Below are positions 43,977 to 53,116 of a stretch of 64,000 nucleotides of DNA, one piece after another. Position 1 is the first letter of the stretch. Every line of letters starts with the position of its first letter. The stretch covers positions 1 through 64,000 of the forward strand of contig JAQWPZ010000103.1 of NCBI GenBank assembly GCA_029245125.1, read 5' to 3'. The notes below the pieces were generated by a model, which saw only the letters and a list, made by a program, of their open reading frames with translations, ran no database searches and had not been told where the DNA came from. The translations under genes were made by a program, and so were the position numbers. The DNA comes from Rubripirellula sp. (GTDB lineage: Bacteria > Planctomycetota > Planctomycetia > Pirellulales > Pirellulaceae).

Positions 43977-44992
43977 TGGCCATCCTCTTCTGACGGGTTT
44001 GCGGTGATGCGGTTGTAGACATCGCTGAATTCGAATCCTTTCGAAAAGTACTCTCGGCATCGTTCTCGGAAAGCGTCGACGTCGACATCTTCGATGATCT
44101 CCATCGTTCCGTCTCTGCGCCATTCTTCGATTAACTTCTTTTCGTCTTTGATCAATCCGTCATAGACCTCGCCACCCAGTTCCTGGATTGAATCGAGAAG
44201 CGCCTTCTGTTGATCAGCCGATAGACGCTTCCAGGTACGTTCGTTGACCAAAATCTGCAACGATGACTGAATGTGACCTGTCAGATTCAGACACTTTTGA
44301 ACTTCATGGAATCCCATCGATTTGATGACGGGAACCGGGTTCTCTTGGCCATCCGCGATTCCTTGCTGCAGTGCAAGGTAGACTTCGCTGAACGCAATCG
44401 GCATCGGACTTGCACCGAGTGCTTCGGCGGATGCCTGAAAGATCCTTGCTGCGGGCGATCGCAATCGAAAACTCTCTAAGTCGTCTGGATGGCGGATGGG
44501 CACGTTCGATGTGACGTGCCGCGATCCGTAGGCCCACGTATCCAGAACGCGGGCATCATATTTCTTGCGAAGCTCATCCCATTCAGGCGCCATCTCTGCG
44601 CTTGCTGCCATTTCGAGCATATGGTCAAGATCGCGTGATGCAAATGCAGCATCTAACACCCCAACCGGCGGGTGCCACATCGCAAGGAATGATGGCCCCG
44701 TGATCACCAAGTCCAGTTCACCAGCCACCAGTTGTTCGAGTAGCTCAGATTCACTTCCCAGTTGCGCTGCAGGATAAACCGTCACATCCAAGTCATTCGT
44801 TTTCTCACGAATCCGTTCAGACAAAAGCTCCGTTCCGTATGCATGGGTTGGAGCGGTGACTTCGTAGACGTGTGCCATCCGTAACGTCAATGGTTTATCC
44901 GTGCCCTCGTTAGATTCGCATCCGCAGAGCAGCACAACGGCGATAAGAAATAGGGAGCACAGCCTGCGATCAATCAGGGACATTTTGTTCAT
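43973..44992 (-). CDS. dctP: TRAP transporter solute-binding lipoprotein (DctP)
   Basis: The 339-aa protein has a lipoprotein signal (lipobox LCGC, about residue 25), so it is membrane-tethered rather than free. Family segments: LRMAHVYEVTAPTHAYGTEL, VTVYPAAQLGSESELLEQLV, ELDLVITGPSFLAMWHP, LESFRLRSPAARIFQASAEA (with the binding Arg region), and FSEVYLALQQGIADGQENPV. It captures an organic acid or related solute and delivers it to DctQM. It is first gene of the operon dctP-dctQ-dctM-PhyH. Confidence 0.93.
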   Translation of the reverse strand: MNKMSLIDRRLCSLFLIAVVLLCGCESNEGTDKPLTLRMAHVYEVTAPTHAYGTELLSERIREKTNDLDVTVYPAAQLGSESELLEQLVAGELDLVITGPSFLAMWHPPVGVLDAAFASRDLDHMLEMAASAEMAPEWDELRKKYDARVLDTWAYGSRHVTSNVPIRHPDDLESFRLRSPAARIFQASAEALGASPMPIAFSEVYLALQQGIADGQENPVPVIKSMGFHEVQKCLNLTGHIQSSLQILVNERTWKRLSADQQKALLDSIQELGGEVYDGLIKDEKKLIEEWRRDGTMEIIEDVDVDAFRERCREYFSKGFEFSDVYNRITANPSEEDGQ

Positions 44993-45177
44993 TCAGGAGT
45001 TTCCTCTTGCAACCCGTAGCAACGATCAGAAGTTTATACCCGAAATTGGCCGCCCCAATGGTTGCAAGTGGAGTTGCCCGCGCTTATCCGTCGAAAGGGT
45101 GACGGGTGGGAACTGCGGCAGCGACGATATTCGATTAGAATGAGCGGCCAATAACTAAGACTCTGAGGGCTGGTTCA

Positions 45178-45708
45178 ATGAAAAAGTACGCTGTCCTGCT
45201 GGTGGTTTTTGCTGCTGTCATCGGGGGTTGCAAACGAAAAGCAGAAGTCAACTCGACCGACTTCTTCGCTGAACCCACCGCGGCGGCGGCCGCCAAAGTG
45301 ACCAGCCAAATTTATACGGTTGACGAGTACGACCCCGCTCGCGACGTCGATGCTGATCTCCTCGAAACGGTCAAGCAAGCGAAGAAAGGCAATAAACGAA
45401 TCATTCTGGAAATTGGTGGGCACTGGTGAAGTTGGTGCAAGATCCTGAACGAGTTCGTTCAGACAAACGAGAGAATTCACGCGGAGCTCGAGAACGGCTT
45501 TCTGATAATGAAAGTAAATAAGAGTGACGAGAACGACAACTCGCTCTTTCTGAGTAAGTATCCAAAGATTTCGGGATATCCACACTTCTTTGTGCTCGAT
45601 CAAGATGGCACTTTTTTGCATTCTCAGGAAACTGGTGCGCTGGAAGCGGGCCAAGGATACGACGAAGAATTATTTGTGGCCTTCTTGAAAACGTGGGCGC
45701 CCGAATGA
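45178..45708 (+). CDS. Thioredoxin-like lipoprotein with in-frame TGA: candidate selenoprotein (U-S-W-C)
   Basis: Read through one TGA (45427-45429), the product has 176 residues. It has a lipoprotein signal with lipobox IGGC (Cys18), a short acidic linker, and a thioredoxin_7-type domain (about 60-170): KKGNKRIILEIGGHW-U84-SWC87-KILNEFVQ, then MKVNKSDENDNSLFLSKYPK, ISGYPHFFVLDQDG with the cis-Pro, and a C-terminal helix. TGA occupies the first position of the WCxxC motif. Both sides are in the same frame with no other defect, and the total length is normal. A perfect 7-bp hairpin with an AGUU loop lies 15 nt after the TGA. Selenocysteine is the favoured reading. A Cys-to-stop mutation, leaving an 83-aa fragment, is the alternative. 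It is divergent from the TRAP operon. Confidence 0.72.
45445..45462 (+). promoter_or_regulatory. Candidate bacterial SECIS hairpin for the thioredoxin-like gene
   Basis: CUGAACG-AGUU-CGUUCAG is a perfect 7-bp stem with a 4-nt loop and a G in loop position 2. Twenty-two nt separate the UGA from the loop, within the 16-37 nt of the bSECIS model. It encodes LNEFVQ, so the fold exists within normal coding sequence. Confidence 0.65.
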
Positions 45709-47335
45709 ATCCGCCGCAGTAAGTCTTGCATTTGGCAGGGACGCCAGCAAGGATCGTGTTTCGCTCGGCTTTTTAGCGTCGAGAAGGGTGGCACTAGGTG
45801 ATGCGCGATTTGGCGTCTCGGTCACTGCACCGACGCCATGCTTGGTTTAATCGAGTCTGCTGTGTCAGGAATCTCTGACGGTACCAAGAATCATTTCCCC
45901 CCAAGCCTATTCTGAGTCCTACTGCATTATGTCGTGTGATCAGTTTTTTGCTTGTAATGTGCTTCGTCCATGAGATTGTGAATGAATCTGCGGCTGATGT
46001 TCGCCATCAGTCTTTCCTTGCCCTCGCCGTTTGTTGTGTGCCTCGCATTCAATCGCCGCGAGCGAAGTGGGATGTTGAGGACCAGATAGCCCATTGAGGA
46101 GTCGGTGACGAACTTATTCGTTGACGCTGGCGAATGGTACTCGGTGCTGAGCGAGCACAGCCATCATGCGGAGAAGTGAGTGTCGAACTCACGCAAAGGC
46201 GAGGTAGGTGGTTCGAGAAAAGTGCTCGATCACGGTTGATGTTGCCATTTAAAACGAGACTTGGTGGATCGTTATTTGTGAGTGAACACCGCATGACCAG
46301 TGGCTTAGGTGAAGCCCAAGGACACTCGCTTTCTCATTGAACCACCTGTTGCTGATGGTTCCGCACAAAACGGGTTAAATAGTTCTGCTGCTTTTCAAAG
46401 CAGCAGCCTGCACTAAGGGGGTGCCCATTGAATTGCGATGTGGCATTCTGGAATTTCCCGAACTATGTGGTTTCAGAACTCATATTAGAGCTATGAACAA
46501 GGATGAGTTGTCGTGCTGTTGTCGGGGCCGAACAGGGAGCCTTGCGCCGTTTTTCGAGAGTCGTAGCAATCGAAACAGGGCGATAGCAAATGGCTTAAAC
46601 AGCCCGACTGGTTTAATCACTTTGATGCGTTTGAATCGTCGTGGAACGCGAGAGCTGATTACCCGAACGATTGCCGAAAAGCAGGGTGATCGCGTTCGGT
46701 TCGTCCGGGTAGCCGGATCTATGAAAACGCTCGATCGCGGCGTCGGCGATGACAGCAAGTTGACCTGCGGGACTTTTTTTCAGGCTTTCGGATTTTTCAC
46801 GGTTTGCACCTTGCGGAGATCGGATTCTGGCCAGACGTTTCGGCCGGATCAATCGATCAGTATGTCCAGTCTGAACCTCAGGAGTTCGCGGATTGGTCTG
46901 CGTTGTCGCGCAGAGCACCGTGGTCGGTTGATCGGTTGCCAGCAACTCGTGAAACCCTCGATGTTTGGCTTGAGCCGTTGGCTATTGGTCGGCAGTCAGA
47001 GTGACGGTCGTCGTTGTGCCGCATTGATGTGGCTTCGTCGTGGACGCAAAGAAAACTAGGTCGGTTCGTGAACATCACTGAGTGCTTAAAGCAGAAATCG
47101 ACTCGCGTCCTCAATCAGGAAGGATTTCCGTGTGATTGCCGACGAGATCCGTATCTGCGGGGTAGGGCACCGCGTGACGACAGCACTGCAGTTCACCGAA
47201 TGCCGACTCGCATCTCATGCTCCACCTTGATGTGCAGTTATGAAAATTCACCATTCGCAGGAGTCTATTTTCCGAGACCTATTCAGAAAGATCTATTCGC
47301 AAAAAACTATTCGCAGGAGCCTTCAGGAGAATCCT
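45709..47335. other. 1.6-kb region without a recognisable gene
   Basis: The longest frame (46421-47059) has no known motif and odd composition, so I do not call it. The 100 bp before 47336 contain repeated TATTCGCA and CAGGAG strings; the second CAGGAG (near 47324) is the ribosome-binding site of the next gene. Confidence 0.45.
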
Positions 47336-48970
47336 ATGTTTCATCTTTTCGACTCGAGATTTCGCTTTGCTGGTTTTATGCTTGCTTCCTTGCTTGGATG
47401 GCAAACCGCAGCAGCTCAGCACAGCCATCACTCAGCGATGGATAGTGAGTTCATTGATTTGGCGAGCTTGGGCATGTCCAGTGGGAGTGACCATGCCGGT
47501 CACGATGGGCTCGTCGGGGGCAGGACGCCCATCACCACCGAGGCGGTGCTCGCTTACAACCAATTGCGAGTTTTTGTTGGCTTAGAACCTGTCACGATTG
47601 ACGATGTCGGGTCCTGGGCCTTTGGCAATGGTTTGACTAACAATCCCCAAGCCTGGGGCAATGATCAGCAGGGCATCGGCATCTGGTATGCGATGCAAGG
47701 TGCCAAAGTTGGCTGGATGGCCGACAGCACGTTTGATCCACAAGTCGTGGCTGACATCTCACGGACGGCAAGATTAGGTGCTGCGGCTGATGTCATGGCA
47801 ATGGTCGTTCAATACGGCCATGAAGGTTTTGCAGATTACTTAATTGAAAACGGTTACCAGCAGACGTTTATAAACACGTTGAAAATGGAGCCACACTACG
47901 CCGGTTGGATGCACGATCGAGCTCACGGGTTACTTTCCATCGAGGGTGTTGCTATCGCCCATGATGTCAATCACCTCACAGTGCTCAGCCATGATCAGAT
48001 GCAGCCATTCATGAACGACACTTGGGATTGGCCGCAGTGGCCAGCGCTGCAGGTTTCCGAGGCCCGTGTACTCGAGTATTTCCAGGGCATGGTCGTGCTT
48101 GGCGATCCACTCGCAAACCACTTGGGCTATTTGGGAGATCCACCCATGATTGGTGGTGACCCAGAGGAACCAGAAGACGATGCGACCGACCCACCGCTGG
48201 ACGACTCATGGGGCTACCGCGTCAATGACATTTCGGTCGACGTGGAAGGGGATTTGTGGTGGGGTGGATTTACCGCAATCGTTGGCGTTCGCAACGAATC
48301 TGAAACCGATTTGGATGAGTGGGAATTTCGATTTGTTAGTTCGCATCTGCTCTCGGAAGATCAATGGGGCTGCTCGGTTGAGACGACGGTTTTAGGTGAC
48401 GGTCTGTACGAATATCGCGTTGTCGGTAGCGGTTGGGGGCAGTCCATTCCGGCAGGCCGCGCGGTCTATGTGAGTTTCAATGGTAACCAGGGTTTGCAAC
48501 TTGGGAATTCGGGCCAACTCGACGCGGCCAGCTTATTCGACGGTGGATGGATCAGCGACTTTGGAACGATTGATTCACCCCTTGCCGATCCACCTGCTAC
48601 CGATCCACCCCTTACCGATCCACCAGTTGGTGTTTCTGTCTCGGTCGAGGTGGATGGTGAATTGTGGTGGGGTGGTTTTACCGCTTCACTCGCCGTTCAT
48701 AACGAAACAAATGAAAGCCTGGGTGAATGGAGTTTCCGGTTCCTCAGTACTCACACCATCTCCGGTGAACCGTGGGGCTGCCGAATTGAAACGACCGCAT
48801 TCGAGAATGGCCTGTACGAGCACAGAGTCACGGGAACAGATTGGGCAAGATCCATCCCCGCGGGGGAAACGGTCGTCGTCGGGTTCAATGGGCAGCAGGG
48901 AATCGCACTCGGTAATTCTGGCTTGCTCGATTCAGAAGGATTGTTCGATGGCGGATGGATTGGTGAATAA
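47336..48970 (+). CDS. Secreted protein with novel N-terminal domain and two CBM2-type modules
   Basis: The 544-aa protein starts at the ATG at 47336 (AGGAG upstream, signal peptide residues 1-27 ending TAAAQ). A His-rich segment (HSHHSAMD) is followed by an unrecognised domain of about 220 residues (TTEAVLAYNQLRVFVGLEPV, PQAWGNDQQGIGIWYAMQGA, YAGWMHDRAHGLLSIEGVAI). Two repeats of about 100 residues follow (about 300-405 and 435-544): VEGDLWWGGFTAIVGVRNES, WGCSVETTVLGDGLYEYRVV and VEVDGELWWGGFTASLAVHN, WGCRIETTAFENGLYEHRVT. They fit the cellulose-binding CBM2 pattern, joined by an Asp-Pro-Pro linker (ADPPATDPPLTDPPVG). It probably binds cellulose or chitin. The N-terminal domain could be the catalytic part. 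Confidence 0.8.
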   Translation: MFHLFDSRFRFAGFMLASLLGWQTAAAQHSHHSAMDSEFIDLASLGMSSGSDHAGHDGLVGGRTPITTEAVLAYNQLRVFVGLEPVTIDDVGSWAFGNGLTNNPQAWGNDQQGIGIWYAMQGAKVGWMADSTFDPQVVADISRTARLGAAADVMAMVVQYGHEGFADYLIENGYQQTFINTLKMEPHYAGWMHDRAHGLLSIEGVAIAHDVNHLTVLSHDQMQPFMNDTWDWPQWPALQVSEARVLEYFQGMVVLGDPLANHLGYLGDPPMIGGDPEEPEDDATDPPLDDSWGYRVNDISVDVEGDLWWGGFTAIVGVRNESETDLDEWEFRFVSSHLLSEDQWGCSVETTVLGDGLYEYRVVGSGWGQSIPAGRAVYVSFNGNQGLQLGNSGQLDAASLFDGGWISDFGTIDSPLADPPATDPPLTDPPVGVSVSVEVDGELWWGGFTASLAVHNETNESLGEWSFRFLSTHTISGEPWGCRIETTAFENGLYEHRVTGTDWARSIPAGETVVVGFNGQQGIALGNSGLLDSEGLFDGGWIGE

Positions 48971-49432
48971 CTAAGCCATCACTTTCACTCGGCAGGGCCG
49001 AACTGCGAAGGGGCCCAATTGCCGAGAAGACGGATTGCCGAGAAGACGGGCGTACATGGCACGATTTTTCGTCTTGTGTTGCTGTGCCCTGACGGTTTCG
49101 ATTCGGGTTGCGTGGTGTTTTTCCTGACGCCTCGGCCTGCTGCCAATCACGATTTCTGAGATGGTTGGCAGCAGGTTACCGTCTGCTGGCTGCGGCCATT
49201 GTGCAGGCCTGATGTGGGGCAGTCTTGGTGCTTCCGTTCGGACACGACGTTGTCGATCAGCGGGTGATTTTCGTGGAAGGGCAAGCAGAGTCGCGTCACC
49301 GGGTGAGCGCGGTTCTACCCTCAGCAGTCGCGACTCGTCGGGAAGAGAATACGACGTTCGCAGAAACCTCGGACGAACGCTTCTGAATGTTGCTCTCGTT
49401 GGATCGATCGTGATTCGCACCGAAGGTTCACG
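48971..49432. other. Intergenic region, no gene recognised
   Basis: It contains a short tandem GCCGAGAAGACGG (near 49020-49047) and nothing else I can support. Confidence 0.45.
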
Positions 49433-49903
49433 CTATTGATCAGCGTTGTTGCTTTTTGTCTCGTCCTGGCATGGTTTTGCGGGGACAAACTCGCTGCTCG
49501 CTCCAAATTTGTCGTTGGCATACCACTTGAAATGAGCCTTGCCAGGTTTTCCCCAACCGTCGGGCAAGATAAGCAACACAGACAGCATCGCGTCTGGTTT
49601 TGCCCCGACGGCGACAAGTTTGATTTCTTTGCCGTTTTGAGTGAAGTGACCATGCATTGGCAGCTCCTCATTGATCGGCGGGCTGACTGTCCAACTTAGG
49701 TGGCCCACTCCATGGCTCGTTTTGTTTGAACTGCTGACCACTCCTTTGAATACCAACGTGGGTGCGCCGGGGAATCCGGTGGTGCATCGATAGCAGCTTA
49801 AAAATGAACCATCGTCACCGCGTGCGATGTTCGAGGAAGCGTTAATCGCAAGCATCGAAAACAGAAACAGCATGCCGACGAAGTGCTTCACAGAAATACT
49901 CAT
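49433..49903 (-). CDS. Exported hypothetical protein
   Basis: The 156-aa product from the Met at 49903 has a signal peptide (HFVGMLFLFSMLAINASSNI, cleavage near ARG-DD). The mature part has a possible Cys pair (LSCYRCTTGF) and beta-rich segments (PTLVFKGVVSSSNKTSHGVG, HGHFTQNGKEIKLVAVGAKP). No domain recognised. A 24-codon upstream extension is open but lacks signals. Confidence 0.65.
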   Translation of the reverse strand: MSISVKHFVGMLFLFSMLAINASSNIARGDDGSFLSCYRCTTGFPGAPTLVFKGVVSSSNKTSHGVGHLSWTVSPPINEELPMHGHFTQNGKEIKLVAVGAKPDAMLSVLLILPDGWGKPGKAHFKWYANDKFGASSEFVPAKPCQDETKSNNADQ

Positions 49904-50516
49904 TTGAATTCTCACGCAGTCAAGATCAGTGGATTGATAACTAAGTGCCAATCTCGTACACCGCTTTGCGGTCAATGTCTACGCCTCCGCGTGGGGAAAG
50001 TCGATGCCTCCGCACGGGGCACCAGAGGTTTGCGATCGACATGCTGGCGTTCTCTTGTTCAGAAAACAGTGGAGCGTTCATCGCATTTATTTGGGGCCGA
50101 TCCGGGTGACAGATTGCATCGCAAATGGAATAGAACAACGGGCGGTCCGGAGCGACTCGGTTTCTCGATCATTGGAACAACTTCAGAAACCCCGTTGTTC
50201 CACAGGATTTCGAGGCTCGTTCGTGGCACTCACGATCGAGTTGGATAACATTAGTTTGCAAGGGTGCTCTTGAGTGATGCGTATCAAGCTTTAGCTGTAA
50301 TGATCGATGGGTGAGGGTAGGGCGGACGCTACAGAATCCTCCGCCCGAATATCCGGCCAACCGAATTGACAGGTCGGTGTTTGGAAAGAGAAAAGCGAAC
50401 TTCCGCTCGCCCAGTGTTAGGGGCAAGCGTAAGTCCTCGCGACGAAATGCCGGGGATTTTGTTTTGTGTAGTACGCCTTGTTCGGCTGCGGTTGCCGTAA
50501 CTAAAAATCGGTGACC
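49904..50516. other. Intergenic region, no gene recognised
   Basis: It holds a short imperfect direct repeat (TACGCCTCCGCGTGGGGAAA and TGCCTCCGCACGGGG, near 49980-50020). No coding frame is supported. Confidence 0.45.
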
Positions 50517-51308
50517 TCATTTAAGTCCGACGATGTAACAGGTCCAACTCGCATCGCTTGGTGCGGTTTCGCACCGCCCCCACTCGAGCTCCTCTTCCGA
50601 TTCGATTAACCAATAAACATGCGTCGCAGCGAAACCGGCTTCGATCAGCATCTCGCGGACTTCGGTGATCGTCCACAGTCGCCAGTGGTAGACAAAGGCA
50701 TCCTGCATCCGGCTGCCATCTGGAAAGGAAAAACCGATCGAGCAACATAGGTCAGAGTTGATCGGATTGAATGAGACTTGCGTCCAGTCGTAGCGGAAGT
50801 TTCTTTTTCCATCTTGGATGGTTGTTCGATGAGATAAACCTTCGGTGCGGCACTCTGCACCGCCAAACATGTCGAGCACCATCATGCCATCTTCGGCCAG
50901 ATTGGATCGCGCCGCTTGAAAGTACTCGATCACTCCGCTCCGCTGTTTGAGAATCCAGAAAGAAAAGTTTTGTGCAGTAAGCACATCGACTTGGTGTGAA
51001 TTCTTGGTGCGCGCGTCCTGTCTTTTCAACTCAACTCGACGTTGCTGCCCGGCGTCTAGCTTTGCCAAGTTGTTGTCGCGACCCCACTGCAGTGTTTCCT
51101 CGCATGTCTCGACCGCTACTGCTGTGCGGCGGTGATCCGATTTGACCCACTGGCAACTAACCGCGAAAGTGCCGCAGAAATCTTCTGCGAGTGAGACCGG
51201 GGCGCGACCGTGGGCTTCCCGGTAAGCCTGATCCAGAAATTTGACTTCATGGTCCGGTGCCTGAACCGATTGTTCGTACAGCCTGAACTTGTCGGCTCGC
51301 TCAGCCAT
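50517..51308 (-). CDS. Class I SAM-dependent methyltransferase
   Basis: The 263-aa protein is taken from MAERADKFRLYEQSVQAPDH. The frame is open to 51437, but the first 43 codons have no family resemblance. EVKFLDQAYREAHGRAPVSL, AEDFCGTFAVSCQWVKSDHR and TAVAVETCEETLQWGRDNNL form the SAM-binding Rossmann start, with EDFCGT replacing the usual DxGCGTG. VDVLTAQNFSFWILKQRSGV and EDGMMVLDMFGGAE are motifs II-III. The DxCGTxxxxxxWV form is known from a conserved methyltransferase family of unknown substrate. It stands alone. Confidence 0.8.
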   Translation of the reverse strand: MAERADKFRLYEQSVQAPDHEVKFLDQAYREAHGRAPVSLAEDFCGTFAVSCQWVKSDHRRTAVAVETCEETLQWGRDNNLAKLDAGQQRRVELKRQDARTKNSHQVDVLTAQNFSFWILKQRSGVIEYFQAARSNLAEDGMMVLDMFGGAECRTEGLSHRTTIQDGKRNFRYDWTQVSFNPINSDLCCSIGFSFPDGSRMQDAFVYHWRLWTITEVREMLIEAGFAATHVYWLIESEEELEWGRCETAPSDASWTCYIVGLK

Positions 51309-51547
51309 GTTCGGCCCGCCAGACTTGCGTTTTTGTTTTGTAATGATCGTGTTCCTGTTTGCTAACCCGTATGCATGGAATCGTCGCCAGCCAAACCATC
51401 GAAACTCTCTCGTAGAAAGTAAGCGGTCATTCTGCAAGTCGTTTGGCAGTTTCGTGCGAAAATCAATCTTTGCCGTCTTGGCGGTAATACGCTACCCCTG
51501 GCGTCTCCAAAGTGCGTTTGGTGTTTTGTGTGTTGGGGAAAACAATG

Positions 51548-52258
51548 TCAACCAAATGCGAATTTTGCCCGCATTTGCCGGGGAGCATGGACTATCCCGG
51601 AGGAGGTTCCGTCTGGGGCACTGACCGTATACTCACCATCGGGCACGGCGGTGGACCATCCACTTGCCGAGTTAGTGGTGGTTGAAAAACTGCCCGCACT
51701 GACGGTCACGCTGCTCTGACCTTCATTCTTGTCGTAACGTTCTTTCCCATTCGCATCGTAGAAGACAACTCCCGTCAGAAACGGATCTTCCGGCTCGGAG
51801 CAGGCGGCATGAATGGCCCAGTAGTGATGATTCGTTGCTGAATTGTTTTAGCCGTATCCAATACCAATCTCACGGTTCTTTGAATTGTTCCCATCAATTC
51901 TCATCAGGTGAATGCGGTGGCCTGGTGGAGGAGTGTTTGCGGCAACGATGAGCGTTTTGGAGGATTCGCTAGCTGTTGATGGGCCGCCCAAAAAAGATTC
52001 GCCGGAATTTGCGTTATCGGTAAAGGACGCGTCCAAATCGTAGCCATGTGTTCGCGTCAGTTTGCTTGGATGCCCAGTGTAGGGACTTGTATGTGCGAAG
52101 TTGTTTCGAGTCGCCATCTCTTCCGCCTTAAAGCCGCCGGAGGAGAACAGATTGGTGTTGATGGCTAAGGGTAGGCGAATCGGCACCGTCGAGAGGTCAA
52201 CATTAAGATTGTGTTCGGTTTGATAAACGATCGGATCGGTGCGGGCCCGGTTCAGCAA
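51548..52258 (-). pseudogene. CAP (SCP/PR-1-like) domain protein, interrupted
   Basis: LLNRARTDPIVYQTEHNLNV, EEMATRNNFAHTSPYTGHPS, PPPGHRIHLMRIDGNNSKNR and EIGIGYG are the CAP-domain start, metal-site region and end motif. A TAA at 51848-51850 follows GIGYG. The same frame then continues NNSATNHHYWAIHAACSEPE, DPFLTGVVFYDANGKERYDK to 51548, the usual continuation in planctomycete CAP proteins, where a Tyr codon is expected at the stop. Upstream of 52260 the frame meets a stop (TAG) seven codons earlier, so the signal peptide is also gone. Confidence 0.7.
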
Positions 52259-53116
52259 ATATGCGAATAGTTGCTAGGATGCCGAGACCGACAAGACCAG
52301 GCGGTTTTCCAACGTCTCAATCGTTGATAAACGTCGGCGACATGATTCTGCCGAACTTCTCACATGTCGGAGGCTTGTGAGGAGTGACCGAATGTGACCC
52401 ATGTTTGTCCAATTACGGTGAAAGCAAATTGCCGATGGTGCTGGGATTCACGACTTCGATCACATTGCGTCAAAGTCAACATGCTTCGGCACTTGGGTCG
52501 CTGAATGAACATTCCTCCAGTCTTCTTTAAACGGGGAGGAGTGAGGTCTATCATTCCGACGGAAACGTCTGCCATTCTAGCAATTGCTCATTTGGAATAA
52601 CAGGTTTTTCGAGTTCGACCGCATCTCAAAGTAAGATCATCCTTACAAGTAATTCGGTAGGGAACATGCATCGTTGCGCGGATTGAGTTCCACCATGTTC
52701 GGCCAATAAGTGATCCAGATAGGTTGGAGTCGATTATTGACCGTGTTCATTCGGCGTCGTGATGAATTGGGCATCCACATCGAATCATTTGAGACCAAAG
52801 GCGAGTCGTCATCCGGCAAACGAAACAAATTATCGTTGCGATCGAAGTATGCAGCGAAGGCTTTTTTCTCGCAATCTCGCAGGTATGTGGGGTGGTTGTC
52901 TCTCCGCAATATGAATTCACTACATAAGCTCTGTCGGTTCCGTTCTCGATGATCGTGACGAAACAATACACACAAGGTTCATCTCTTGGCCCCATGACAT
53001 CGCGATTCGAAGCAGTTGCTTTCGGTGTGCTCTTTGATCTGAATCTGGACCAAGCCTCTGTTGCAAGTAATTTGTGCTTGGGAATTCGTCGATCAATTTG
53101 AGTCGATTCGTGAACC
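52259..53116. other. Intergenic region, no gene recognised
   Basis: About 860 bp with short frames only. No repeat family noted. Confidence 0.45.

Noticed and set aside
46421-47059. 212-codon open frame as a gene
   Set aside because: No family motif, no ribosome-binding site, unusual Arg/Ser/Cys-rich composition, and overlapping frames of similar length on the other strand.
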